Part shown: positions 41,308 through 49,797 of the stretch, piece by piece
Layout: every line of letters begins with the position of its first letter
Position numbering within the stretch: the stretch's first letter is position 1
Source of the DNA: JABDGC01 sp964466595
GTDB taxonomy: Bacteria; Pseudomonadota; Gammaproteobacteria; DSM-16500
Direction of reading: 5' to 3'
Length of the DNA: 64,000 nt
Assembly (NCBI GenBank): GCA_964466595.1
Contig: CAYXNR010000003.1
Coordinates: forward strand, 4,589 to 68,588
The notes under the pieces: generated by a model
What the model saw: only the letters and a program-made list of their open reading frames with translations
Database searches by the model: none
What the model was told of the DNA's origin: nothing
Translations under genes and position numbers: made by a program

Positions 41308-42144
41308 ATGTTGGCTTCCAAGATCCTACCGATCATTAATAATATACATTCTTGTTCTATCACGCCCTTAATGAAAACAGGCTTTGCTTATGTTTGCATT
41401 CCACCTCAATATGCAAGCATAGAAAATAATTTGCAGTCTTTACACCAATCAGGCTTGAATTTCTTTCGCAGCAAGCCGGAATATAAAAAACAATGGGCCT
41501 TTAACGAAAATACAATGGAAGGCTATGCCGATCGAGAAGAAGGCAGCAATCCTCAAGCTATCAAGCAATTTTTCTTTAGACCGCAACATCCGCTTGGTCC
41601 TTTCAAAAAAGAACTAGCAAGTATCACGGCTATCTATCAGGTTTTTCATGATGAAATTGCCTTACCCTTATTAGCAAGAATTTTTTCCGAGGCTCAGTTA
41701 GCAGAACATTATCCAGAGATCAGTCAAGCAACCTTTCCCTCCTTCTCCTTTGCCTACTATCCTGAAAGAAAAGAAAAAAACTCTCCTGATCCTCTCAAAG
41801 CGCATAAGGATTTTGATATGATCACTGTTCTATGGATCACCAAGCCCGGTCTCGAAATGTTTTTTGACCAGAGCTGGCATCAAGTGGATCCTAAACCAGG
41901 CTATCTTGCGGTAAATTTAGGAAACACCCTTGAGATTATGACAAATAAAAGAGCAAGCTCCGTTCTCCATCGAGTTAGCCTATTTTCAGGCGAACGCTTA
42001 TCGCTTGGCATCTTTGTCGGTCCAGGTGGGCCGATTAAAGACTTTACTTCCAAGCAAGTGATTTATCCTTCTTATCACGCCTACCTTTCCACTCAATTTA
42101 AGGGCCTGTATGAAACGCCTGAATCGCAAAACTTTAGGCCCTAG
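41308..42144 (+). CDS. isopenicillin-N-synthase-like Fe(II)/2-oxoglutarate oxygenase
   Basis: This 278-residue protein has the non-haem iron triad H166-x-D168 (AHKDFDMITVLW) and H221 (SVLHRVSLF), and the co-substrate Arg-x-Ser as R230 and S232. The stretch LAVNLGNTLEIMTNKRASSVLHRV is nearly diagnostic of the isopenicillin N synthase/flavonoid-oxygenase family. Members hydroxylate, desaturate or cyclise small molecules. Starting at the ATG at 41308 seems best; a TTG two codons earlier is possible. It lies 79 bp after the synthetase gene, so it most likely tailors the amino acid or peptide made there. Exact reaction unknown. Confidence 0.88.
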   Translation: MLASKILPIINNIHSCSITPLMKTGFAYVCIPPQYASIENNLQSLHQSGLNFFRSKPEYKKQWAFNENTMEGYADREEGSNPQAIKQFFFRPQHPLGPFKKELASITAIYQVFHDEIALPLLARIFSEAQLAEHYPEISQATFPSFSFAYYPERKEKNSPDPLKAHKDFDMITVLWITKPGLEMFFDQSWHQVDPKPGYLAVNLGNTLEIMTNKRASSVLHRVSLFSGERLSLGIFVGPGGPIKDFTSKQVIYPSYHAYLSTQFKGLYETPESQNFRP

Positions 42145-42405
42145 CCATTGCATTCAGCTTAAAAAAAACATAGTATGTAACTCTTTTTAGAAGCATCTTA
42201 TTGTTTAATGAAACTTTTAGAGCATTCTGTCCAATTTTTCTAATTGGCTTGCCTCTCGGCAGATAAAAAGTATCATTTTCGCAAAGCTTGCCTACATTCG
42301 GTTTTTATCTCGGGGGTGAATATTGACGAGGTAGCGATAAACGAGCTTCTAATAACATATCTAGAATGCCAGTTCATTTAATAAAAATAAGAGGAGCATT
42401 AATAT

Positions 42406-43908
42406 ATGTCTTTCCAAGAAATTACAAAAATATCCTCACGCGTACTTGTCTCAGCAGAGCAACTGCCTATCTTTCTGCTTCCGGATATCTCTGGCGACCT
42501 CATCAGCATTTTACCGCTAGCCTGGGAATTACAGAAAAGAGGCAATAAACGTCAGATTTATGTCTGGCACGATCCCGAGCCTTCTCCGGCCGGCCAATCC
42601 CTAGCTAGCTATGCTGAAAAAATTCGAGATGAAATCGCTGCCCTCCTTCCCATTGGCCCCTGTTTTGTAGGCGGGTTTTCCTTTGGCGGCAGCGTAGCGA
42701 GTGTCGTTGCTAAAAAACTAGCGGAAATAGGAAGAGAAGTAGCTCTCTTTATTGCCGATACTCCTTCTATTGAATGCTCACAATCCTTTCTTCAAGCAGG
42801 CAATCCTCTTGCAACCAAAGAGCTGATTTCTATTTTCCACTATGCGGCCGTGCTTGCCTATCAACATATGAATCAAGAGTTGCCTCCCTTGAATCTAGAA
42901 CCCTTAGAAAATTTAAGCCAACAAGCCATTGAAGAACAAATTAGTTTTCTGAGACAGTTCTTTATCACAAGAGTAGAAGCTCATACAGATTTATACGCTG
43001 AGTTAAGCCAACGCCTAGCTGCGGTATCTCAAAATTTACTCAACCTCATTCAACATCGAATCAAGGCTGCACCTCTTCTTCTTTCGAGAATTAGTATTTT
43101 CCTATCTCAAGAAACTCAGGAAAAATATAGCTTTTATGGTCTTAATGTAAAAAAAAGCTGGACAAACTATTGTCCCGAAGGCGAAGTGACTGATTTAAAT
43201 CCTTCAACCCATTTTTCTCTACTTCAAGATCCTTATCACCGTAGTATCGTCGCCGACAAAATGATAACCTTTTTTGGAACCTATCTCTCACCAGAGAACT
43301 CGCCCTTTAGAACCTATCTCTCGCCAGAGAACTCGCCAGAAAAATTAATGTCCACCATTCTTAAATCTTGGTTAAAAATGTACCCTCATCTCGATCTTCG
43401 CCGACTTTTATCAGAGTTTGAAAACGGCGAGCCTAGTCCTAGGCTTCATTCGCTAGCCACACCTAGCAAAGCTAGGCTAGAAACCTTCACTATTTTCACA
43501 CCCCACTCCTCCGCAGAAGAAGCAACTCCGATGCTGCTAAGCTCACCTCGGGAACTTGGTGCCGAGCTACTCCCACCCCCAACCCGTAGAAGTCCAACTA
43601 ATTTCTTAGCGCTTCAAGAGGTCTCTGAAGAAAAAATCTTACCCTTTGAAGCCCTTGCAGCTCATTCTGCCTTTAACAATAGCAGCCTGGTGTCTAGCGG
43701 CAAGCTGGCAGCTCGTTTAAATGAGGAAATGAGTGACGAAGTTACACCATCCCAAGCCAAAGCTCGTAGAAAAGAAAAAGATAAGGGAGGTCCTAATTTT
43801 TTTGCCTCAAAAAACTATGGAACAAGAAGACAAGAAAAAGAGCAAGGTGCCTGTCTACTCGGTTCTCTGCCCTTTCCTGTAAAGAAGACTACTTCATGTA
43901 AATACTAA
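42406..43908 (+). CDS. thioesterase-domain protein with a long C-terminal extension
   Basis: The first 295 or so residues form an alpha/beta-hydrolase thioesterase of the peptide-synthetase type: S92 in GGFSFGG, D118 in IADTPS and H269 in THFSLL make the expected triad. The enzyme should release or edit the carrier-bound product. Residues about 290-500 are unusual: an 11-residue tandem duplication (TYLSPENSP twice), then low-complexity Pro-, Ser-, Glu- and Lys-rich sequence. Ordinary thioesterases of this type have about 250 residues. GAGGAG lies 10 bases before the ATG. It follows the oxygenase after 261 bp, which hold no gene I could see. Confidence 0.85.
   Translation: MSFQEITKISSRVLVSAEQLPIFLLPDISGDLISILPLAWELQKRGNKRQIYVWHDPEPSPAGQSLASYAEKIRDEIAALLPIGPCFVGGFSFGGSVASVVAKKLAEIGREVALFIADTPSIECSQSFLQAGNPLATKELISIFHYAAVLAYQHMNQELPPLNLEPLENLSQQAIEEQISFLRQFFITRVEAHTDLYAELSQRLAAVSQNLLNLIQHRIKAAPLLLSRISIFLSQETQEKYSFYGLNVKKSWTNYCPEGEVTDLNPSTHFSLLQDPYHRSIVADKMITFFGTYLSPENSPFRTYLSPENSPEKLMSTILKSWLKMYPHLDLRRLLSEFENGEPSPRLHSLATPSKARLETFTIFTPHSSAEEATPMLLSSPRELGAELLPPPTRRSPTNFLALQEVSEEKILPFEALAAHSAFNNSSLVSSGKLAARLNEEMSDEVTPSQAKARRKEKDKGGPNFFASKNYGTRRQEKEQGACLLGSLPFPVKKTTSCKY
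43278..43337 (+). repeat. 27-bp in-frame duplication in the thioesterase gene
   Basis: AACCTATCTCTC...AACTCGCC occurs at 43278-43304 and again at 43311-43337 with one base changed, a period of 33 bp. It encodes two TYLSPENSP copies at the junction between the enzyme domain and the C-terminal tail. Confidence 0.85.
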
Positions 43909-43947
43909 AAGGAGCTAAATCTTCTATTTTAGATCTTCATTGAAGTT

Positions 43948-44054
43948 GCCGTGAACACTTACCATTTTTTGTACCCTCCTCTCCCCATCCCTCTCCTCCC
44001 GCAAAAAGCGCGGGAGGAGAGGGGGCTTGCTAAGCTAGGCCCGTGAACGCTTAC
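43948..44054. repeat. GC-rich hairpin repeat, copy A, with flanking direct repeats
   Basis: The core (43974-44038) contains CCCTCTCCTCCCGC (43989-44002) and its perfect complement (44010-44023) with a 7-base loop. The same core occurs at 62335-62400. Copy A is bordered by CCGTGAACACTTAC and CCGTGAACGCTTAC, as if inserted with a target duplication. It sits between convergent genes (thioesterase and pilin) and could also end transcription from both sides. Confidence 0.75.
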
Positions 44055-44057
44055 TTT

Positions 44058-44107
44058 CTCTATTGCGCATAGCCATGTTTAACTCTATTGCGCATAGCCA
44101 TGTTTAA
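44058..44107. repeat. 25-bp exact tandem duplication at the end of the pilin gene
   Basis: CTCTATTGCGCATAGCC...TTTAA is present at 44058-44082 and again at 44083-44107. On the minus strand the first-read copy encodes the pilin's last residues VKHGYAQ and stop; the second copy lies just after the stop. Confidence 0.9.
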
Positions 44108-44507
44108 CGGCCCCACCGGAACTTGTCCAGCTTAGCCCCTTATTGACTAGCATTGGCGTTAAAACATAGGTATCGCTTGTTAAAATACCATTCTCAGTAA
44201 GAGGTGTTACTGTGATCACACCATTTTTAACAAGCAAGCTTTCTACATGACCTGTAGGAGTCATGATATTGGCCGGAATATTGTGTACGCCGCCATCACA
44301 GCCCGTCAGCGTTGATCTTTTCTGATAACACTCCTCTACACCTTTTTTATAAGGCAGGCTAGCATTCACAATTTCCATAAAATAAGCACGGCGTGTGTAA
44401 TTAACATAAGAAGGAATAGCAATAGCTGCCAGAATACCCACAATAGCCAGGGTAATCATGAGTTCGAGTATGGTAAATCCTTGAAATAGCTTAGATCTAC
44501 ATTTCAT
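44085..44507 (-). CDS. type IV pilin
   Basis: The 140-residue prepilin has a short basic leader and the cleavage site QG-FTILELMITLAIVGILAA with Glu at mature position 5, a hydrophobic helix for assembly, and two cysteines in the globular part (ECYQ and TGCDGG). It resembles major pilins (PilA/PilE) in size. The other pilus assembly genes are not here, but pilT lies immediately upstream in the same direction (46 bp). Pili serve adhesion, twitching or DNA uptake. Major versus minor pilin cannot be decided. Confidence 0.9.
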   Translation of the reverse strand: MKCRSKLFQGFTILELMITLAIVGILAAIAIPSYVNYTRRAYFMEIVNASLPYKKGVEECYQKRSTLTGCDGGVHNIPANIMTPTGHVESLLVKNGVITVTPLTENGILTSDTYVLTPMLVNKGLSWTSSGGAVKHGYAQ

Positions 44508-44553
44508 TTTATAAGCTCCTGATCAAAAAAATTATTCCTCATCCTATCATCTT

Positions 44554-45579
44554 TTAGCTCAGCTGTCGCTTCTCGAGCGAGTCTTGCGTGATAAGCTTTT
44601 TTGTCACTAATTCTTGTAAACTTTGCTCTAAAGTAATCATTCCTCTCTCTTTACCAGTCTGCATCACGGTATACATCTGTGCTATCTTGTCTTCACGAAT
44701 TAAATTCCGAATAGCCGGCGTTCCCCGCAGCACTTCAAAAGCCGGTACTCTGCCTCCTGTCGTTCTTTTTAATAAGGTTTGATAGATCACTGCGGTCAAG
44801 GATTCAGCTAGCATATTACGGATAAGCTGTTTTTCCCCCGCTGGAAAAACATCGATGATGCGGTTAATTGAACGCGAAGCAGAGCTGGTATGCAGGCTAG
44901 CCAAGACTACATGCCCGGTTTCTGCTGCCCGGAGCGCTAAACGAAGGGTTTCAAGCTCTCTCATTTCTCCCACGAGAATCACATCTGGGTCCTCACGCAA
45001 AGCGGCTTGTAAAGCACGAGCAAAATCATGGGTATCACGATGAACCTGACGTTGACTAATTAAACTTTTATGACTGGTGTGTTTGTATTCAATTGGATCT
45101 TCGATGGTAATAATATGATAGGGATAGTGGGCATTGAGATAATCAACCAAAGCAGCCAGGGTTGTACTTTTTCCTGAACCGGTGGGACCGGTTACCATAA
45201 TCAAGCCTTTCGGCGGTTCTAAGAGCGTTTTAAAGAAGGGCGGCAGCTCTAAATCCTCTAGTGAGGGTGGTTTTCCTGCAAGAATCCGAAAAGCGGCTGC
45301 CAAGCCCTTTTCTTGATGAAAGGCATGGATCCTAAAAGTTGAATTCGAATCGAGGCTGAAGACAAAATCTAATTCTAAATCAGTTTCTAAGGCTTGGCCT
45401 TGTTTTTCATCCAACAGGCTATAAACAAGTTCCCGAACCACTTCGGCCGTCAACGATGAAAAACCTTCAAGACTTTGCAAATCACCATCAATACGAACAA
45501 GCGGCGGCAAACCCGGTGATAAATGCAAATCAGATGCTTTTTGTTCTACGCTTCGCTCGAGAAGCGGATACAGATCCAT
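44554..45579 (-). CDS. pilT: type IV pilus retraction ATPase PilT
   Basis: This 341-residue hexameric ATPase has Walker A GPTGSGKST, the Asp box ITIEDPIE, Walker B DPDVILVGEMRELET, His box HVVLASLHTSSA and the PilT-typical AIRNLIREDK near the C-terminus, which separates it from PilB and argues against PilU. It drives pilus retraction at the cytoplasmic base. The Asp box has one more residue than some relatives. It starts 1 bp after the rpoS stop, so it may be expressed with the stress sigma factor. Confidence 0.93.
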   Translation of the reverse strand: MDLYPLLERSVEQKASDLHLSPGLPPLVRIDGDLQSLEGFSSLTAEVVRELVYSLLDEKQGQALETDLELDFVFSLDSNSTFRIHAFHQEKGLAAAFRILAGKPPSLEDLELPPFFKTLLEPPKGLIMVTGPTGSGKSTTLAALVDYLNAHYPYHIITIEDPIEYKHTSHKSLISQRQVHRDTHDFARALQAALREDPDVILVGEMRELETLRLALRAAETGHVVLASLHTSSASRSINRIIDVFPAGEKQLIRNMLAESLTAVIYQTLLKRTTGGRVPAFEVLRGTPAIRNLIREDKIAQMYTVMQTGKERGMITLEQSLQELVTKKLITQDSLEKRQLS

Positions 45580-45580
45580 A

Positions 45581-46606
45581 CTATTCTCTTTTAATCCCTC
45601 GTTTTTCCATCACTTCACGCAGCGTTTTTAAGGCTATCATTTGAATTTGACGAACTCTTTCGCGCGTTAAACCAACTGCCTTGCCAACCTCTTCAAGCGT
45701 TTGACGCTCATAATTACCTAAACCAAAACGACGGCAAAGCACTTCGCGTTGTTTTTCATTCAGCACCTGCAAACAACTTTCTAAACTTTCTGCTAAATGT
45801 TCATCTACTAAGCTATCTGCTGGATCAAGGACACTCTTGTCTGCTAAGGCTTCTACCAAAGACTTGCCGGTGTTCGATTCCGTGCTGACCTGCGCATCCA
45901 GAGAAATCATGCGTTCATTGAGCTCCATTATATCCGTCACATCTTCAAAGGGACGATTGAGTTTAGCAGCGATATCTTGAATACTGGGCTCTTTGTCTTG
46001 ACTTTTCATGAGTTCACGGGCTGTGGTTAAATACATATTTAATTCACGCACAACATGAATAGGTAAGCGAATGGTGCGGGTTTGATTCATAATGGCGCGT
46101 TCAATCGTTTGGCGAATCCACCAGGTTGCATAGGTTGAAAAACGAAAACCGCGTTCAGGATCAAATTTTTCGACTGCTCGGAGTAAGCCTAAATTACCTT
46201 CTTCAATTAAATCGGAAAATTCCAGACCACGATTATAATAATGGCGGGCGATTTTAACCACCAAGCGGAGATTGCTTTCGATCATTTTCTTTCTTGCTTT
46301 GGGATCACCTTGCTGAACTAAACGTCCATATTGAACTTCTTCTTCTGCGGAAAGCAAGGGTGAAAAACCGATCTCGCTTAAATACATTTCGGTGGGATCG
46401 GCTCCGCTCCATTTTTCAGCTTTTTCTTCTTTTTCATTTTTAGCTCCGCCGCTTTCGCGAAGAAGGGGGTCTTGTTGCTTTATTTCAGCCGGTTTTTTTT
46501 CCGCACTCGGAAGCTCTTCTTCTTCATCCTCTCGCTCATCTGCCAATACGAGCTCACTTGCATCTTTCTCCGAGGCTTTATTTCTCTTCTTTCCATTCTT
46601 ACTCAT
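45581..46606 (-). CDS. rpoS: RNA polymerase sigma factor RpoS
   Basis: The 341-residue sigma-70-type factor has region 1.2 ([17 protein letters not shown]), region 2 ([47 protein letters not shown]), region 3 and region 4 ([19 protein letters not shown]). RpoS directs stationary-phase and stress transcription; in Coxiella-type bacteria it helps form the resistant cell form. The first 65 residues are a charged Glu/Lys-rich extension. It lies after surE, but pcm and nlpD, usually between the two, are absent. Confidence 0.95.
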   Translation of the reverse strand: MSKNGKKRNKASEKDASELVLADEREDEEEELPSAEKKPAEIKQQDPLLRESGGAKNEKEEKAEKWSGADPTEMYLSEIGFSPLLSAEEEVQYGRLVQQGDPKARKKMIESNLRLVVKIARHYYNRGLEFSDLIEEGNLGLLRAVEKFDPERGFRFSTYATWWIRQTIERAIMNQTRTIRLPIHVVRELNMYLTTARELMKSQDKEPSIQDIAAKLNRPFEDVTDIMELNERMISLDAQVSTESNTGKSLVEALADKSVLDPADSLVDEHLAESLESCLQVLNEKQREVLCRRFGLGNYERQTLEEVGKAVGLTRERVRQIQMIALKTLREVMEKRGIKRE

Positions 46607-46650
46607 CTGTCATCCTTTTCAAGAATCTAAAAACTAATTTATATTTTAGC

Positions 46651-47409
46651 TTATTCTTGCACCTTGAGCGACTGGACCCAGGCTGATAATTGATCGAAAG
46701 CTTTGTAATGAGTTAAATCCAACTGCAAAGGGGTAATAGAAACAAAATCGGAATGCACAGCATAGAAATCGGTTCCCGGACCGGCATCTTCTTCTGGACC
46801 GGGTTGGCCAATCCAATAGATTTTGCGACCACGCGGATCAACAGCCTTGATGGTCGGTTCGGCCATGTGCCTTGTCCCGAGGCGAGTCACTTGGAAACCC
46901 CGCACTTCGGCTAAAGGTAAATCAGGAACATTCACGTTTAAAATGGTATCAAAAGGCAAAGGTTCTTGTTCAAGACGCAGCACCAGGGAAATCGCAATTT
47001 GAGCAGCGGTATCATAATGTTGGCATTTGGGGCCTTCCAAAGAAATAGCAATTGAGGGTAAGCCTAAAAATCGACCCTCCGTTGCCGCCGCCACGGTTCC
47101 AGAATAAAGCACATCATCACTTAAATTCGCACCTTCATTAATTCCTGAGACAACCATATCAGGCATTTCTTTTAAAAGCCCTGTGACCGCTAAGTGCACG
47201 CAATCAGTGGGCGTGCCATTCACGCTAGTAAACCCGTTTTCCATCGACATGGTTCGCAAAGAATGATCGAGGGTTAAAGAGTTACTTGCACCGCTGCGAT
47301 TTCGATCGGGTGCAACTACTGTAATCTCTGCAATTGCACTCAGGGTTTTGGCTAAACAAAGTAGCCCAGGCGCATATACGCCATCGTCATTGCTAATTAA
47401 AATTCTCAT
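46651..47409 (-). CDS. surE: 5'/3'-nucleotidase SurE
   Basis: This 252-residue metal-dependent phosphatase has [13 protein letters not shown] at the N-terminus (metal-binding Asp pair), [14 protein letters not shown] and [26 protein letters not shown]. It removes phosphate from nucleoside monophosphates and helps survival in stationary phase. It lies 44 bp before rpoS and 40 bp after ftsB, all on the minus strand. Confidence 0.97.
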   Translation of the reverse strand: MRILISNDDGVYAPGLLCLAKTLSAIAEITVVAPDRNRSGASNSLTLDHSLRTMSMENGFTSVNGTPTDCVHLAVTGLLKEMPDMVVSGINEGANLSDDVLYSGTVAAATEGRFLGLPSIAISLEGPKCQHYDTAAQIAISLVLRLEQEPLPFDTILNVNVPDLPLAEVRGFQVTRLGTRHMAEPTIKAVDPRGRKIYWIGQPGPEEDAGPGTDFYAVHSDFVSITPLQLDLTHYKAFDQLSAWVQSLKVQE

Positions 47410-47449
47410 TGCAAACTCGCCCTTTATCTCTTTTGGGAAAAAGCTAAAA

Positions 47450-47734
47450 TTATTTTACAAGCTGATAAAATTTTTCACCCCTTTTAATCATCCCTAATTC
47501 CCCGCGGGCCCTGCCTTCTGTTACCTCAGGATCCTTTTTCAAGCGCTCTATCTGTTGGTAAAGCGCTTGATTCTTTTGTTTCAATTGTTCATTTTGCTGT
47601 ATTTGTAAAATTAATTCCTTTTTTAGGCTCAGCATTTTTAAGATACCGTCTTCTTTAAACCATAGCACATACTGCAGATAAGCAAAAAAAAATGTCATAA
47701 AAATTAAAGATGCTTTAAAAAAAGGTAGCCGCAT
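47450..47734 (-). CDS. ftsB: cell division protein FtsB
   Basis: This is a 94-residue protein with one N-terminal membrane helix (about 6-24), a tryptophan-containing junction (WFKEDGI) and a coiled coil rich in Leu, Gln and Lys (about 32-70), ending with [16 protein letters not shown], the FtsL-interacting C-terminal motif. It joins FtsQ and FtsL at the septum. Position directly downstream of eno is the typical gammaproteobacterial arrangement; ispD, often next, is not here. Confidence 0.93.
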   Translation of the reverse strand: MRLPFFKASLIFMTFFFAYLQYVLWFKEDGILKMLSLKKELILQIQQNEQLKQKNQALYQQIERLKKDPEVTEGRARGELGMIKRGEKFYQLVK

Positions 47735-47750
47735 GATTTAAGCCCTATTT

Positions 47751-49043
47751 TTAGTCAGCCGTACAAAGAGCATAATGCGAAAAAACCGCCTTTCCATTAT
47801 ACCTTGCTTTGTCTCCCAATTTTTCTGCAATTCGTAATAATTGATTATACTTCGCTACCCGGTCTGTCCGACAGAGGGAACCCGTTTTAATTTGTCCCGC
47901 TTGGGTAGCGACAGCTAAATCGGCAATAGTCGTATCCTCGGTTTCGCCGGAACGATGCGAGATAATCGTGTTATATTTTGCTTGTTTCGCTAGCTCAATC
48001 GCAGCCAGGGTTTCCGTGAGGGAACCAATTTGATTCGGTTTAATTAAAATTGCATTAGCTACTTTTTGATTAATCCCTTGCTGCAGAAGTTCGGTATTGG
48101 TTACAAAAATATCATCGCCCACTAATTGGATTTTTTGACCCAGTTGCTTAGTCAGTAAAGACCAGCCGGCCCAATCACTTTCAGCCATGCCGTCTTCTAT
48201 ACTGATAATAGGATAGCGTTCTACCCATTTTATCAATTGAGCAAGCCATTCTGTTGAGGAAAAACGCTGCCCACCACTCTCATAATGAGAGTTTTTATAA
48301 AATTCAGAACTGGCAACATCAAGGCCTAAATAAATTTCCTTACCAGGCTGATAACCGGCTTGTTGAATAGCTTCTAAAATCAGTTCAAGGGCTTCTTCAT
48401 GAGAAGAAAGAGAAGGCGCAAATCCGCCTTCATCACCTACGCCTGTATTGAGACCTTGCTTTTGTAACAAGCGTTTTAAGCTATGAAAAATTTCGACGCC
48501 ATAGCGAAGCGCTTCTGCAAAAGTCGGGGCGCCGACGGGTAAAATTAAAAATTCCTGAATAGCGAGGCCATTATTTGCATGGGCGCCGCCATTGATAATA
48601 TTCATCATCGGAACGGGCAGCAGCTCTGGATCAGTCGGTGAAAGATAGCGATAAAGTGGTAGTCCCTTCGATTTTGCCATCGCTTTAGCAAGAGCGAGCG
48701 AAAGCGCTAAGGTCGTATTTGCACCTAAATTTGCTTTATTGGGTGTACCATCCAGAGAAATTAATAATTGATCGAATTCTCTTTGTTGCTTGACTTCAAA
48801 ACCGCATAAAGCTTTTTGTAAAGTCTGATTCACGAGGGAAACTGCAGTCAAGACACCCTTGCCGCCATAGCGTTTCTGGTTTCCATCACGTTTCTCTAGA
48901 GCCTCTCGCGAACCCCTTGAGGCTCCAGCAGGAACAGAAGCACGGCCTTCGCAACCATCTGTTAAGACCACATCTACCTCAAGCGTAGGATTACCTCTGG
49001 AATCTAAAATTTCTCGACCCCGGACAGCTTGAATACAAGGCAT
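47751..49043 (-). CDS. eno: enolase
   Basis: The 430-residue enzyme has all catalytic landmarks: [16 protein letters not shown], the SxGAS loop ([14 protein letters not shown]), [40 protein letters not shown] and [17 protein letters not shown]. It interconverts 2-phosphoglycerate and phosphoenolpyruvate and in many bacteria is part of the RNA degradosome. It is followed by ftsB (16 bp). Confidence 0.98.
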   Translation of the reverse strand: MPCIQAVRGREILDSRGNPTLEVDVVLTDGCEGRASVPAGASRGSREALEKRDGNQKRYGGKGVLTAVSLVNQTLQKALCGFEVKQQREFDQLLISLDGTPNKANLGANTTLALSLALAKAMAKSKGLPLYRYLSPTDPELLPVPMMNIINGGAHANNGLAIQEFLILPVGAPTFAEALRYGVEIFHSLKRLLQKQGLNTGVGDEGGFAPSLSSHEEALELILEAIQQAGYQPGKEIYLGLDVASSEFYKNSHYESGGQRFSSTEWLAQLIKWVERYPIISIEDGMAESDWAGWSLLTKQLGQKIQLVGDDIFVTNTELLQQGINQKVANAILIKPNQIGSLTETLAAIELAKQAKYNTIISHRSGETEDTTIADLAVATQAGQIKTGSLCRTDRVAKYNQLLRIAEKLGDKARYNGKAVFSHYALCTAD

Positions 49044-49064
49044 AAACTTTTTCCTTAAAATGAT

Positions 49065-49775
49065 TTAAATTTCTAATACTTCTTTTACAAAAGGGATGGT
49101 AGGACGACGCTTGGAAGCAAGAGAAGCCTTATCCAGGGCTTCTAAGGCGGCAAATAAAGTGGTCATGTGTCGTGGGCAATGCGTCAAAATAAAGCGCGCC
49201 ACTTCCTCTGATAACAACAAACCGCGAAGCTCCGCTCGACGAATCAGCACCTCTTGTTTTTCATCATCTGGAACCGGCTGCACCTGATAAACTACGCCGG
49301 CAGTTAAACGCGAAGCCAGATCAGGCAAAATTAAGCCCAAGGACTTCGGCGCTGTTTTGGCAGCCATAATCAGCCTGCCACCAGCATCCAATAAGCGATT
49401 ATAAAAATATAAAAAAGCCTCTTCCCATAGGCTTTGACCCGCAATGACATGCACATCGTCGACACAAACAACAGCGAGCTTTTCAAGTCCCTCTAAGATT
49501 TCTGGGGAATAGGATAATAAACTGGCTAAAGGAAGATAAATGGAAGGCAAATTAAATTGCTTGGCTACATGACAACAAGCCTGCGATAAATGAGTGCGTC
49601 CGACACCACCCGCCCCATAAAAATAGATTGTTCTCTCTCCTTTTCCAGAGGCTGTTCGTTTAAGCTCCATTAAGAGCTCTGCATTTTGCCGCGAAAAATA
49701 ATTCGCAAAGGTAGCCTCATCCCTCAGGCCGACACTTAAAGTAAGCTGCTTAATCAATCCTGTTTTCTCAGTCAT
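49065..49775 (-). CDS. hda: DnaA-related replication regulator Hda
   Basis: This 236-residue AAA+ protein has a Walker A variant GAGGVGRTHL (Arg in place of Lys, as also seen in E. coli Hda), Walker B VVCVDDVHVI and the DnaA-like sensor regions, but no DNA-binding domain IV. Hda with the sliding clamp stimulates ATP hydrolysis by DnaA and so prevents reinitiation. The QLTLSV near residue 10 matches the N-terminal clamp-binding motif. It lies between the DUF2066 gene and eno. Confidence 0.92.
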   Translation of the reverse strand: MTEKTGLIKQLTLSVGLRDEATFANYFSRQNAELLMELKRTASGKGERTIYFYGAGGVGRTHLSQACCHVAKQFNLPSIYLPLASLLSYSPEILEGLEKLAVVCVDDVHVIAGQSLWEEAFLYFYNRLLDAGGRLIMAAKTAPKSLGLILPDLASRLTAGVVYQVQPVPDDEKQEVLIRRAELRGLLLSEEVARFILTHCPRHMTTLFAALEALDKASLASKRRPTIPFVKEVLEI

Positions 49776-49797
49776 GTCCGTAACATCTGCTTTTTGA

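Noticed and set aside
42145..42405. A small gene or promoter between the oxygenase and the thioesterase
   Set aside because: No frame with a ribosome site was found, and the TTGACG-type candidate has no well-spaced -10 box; left unassigned.
44554..45579. PilU rather than PilT
   Set aside because: The AIRNLIRE motif and overall length favour PilT.
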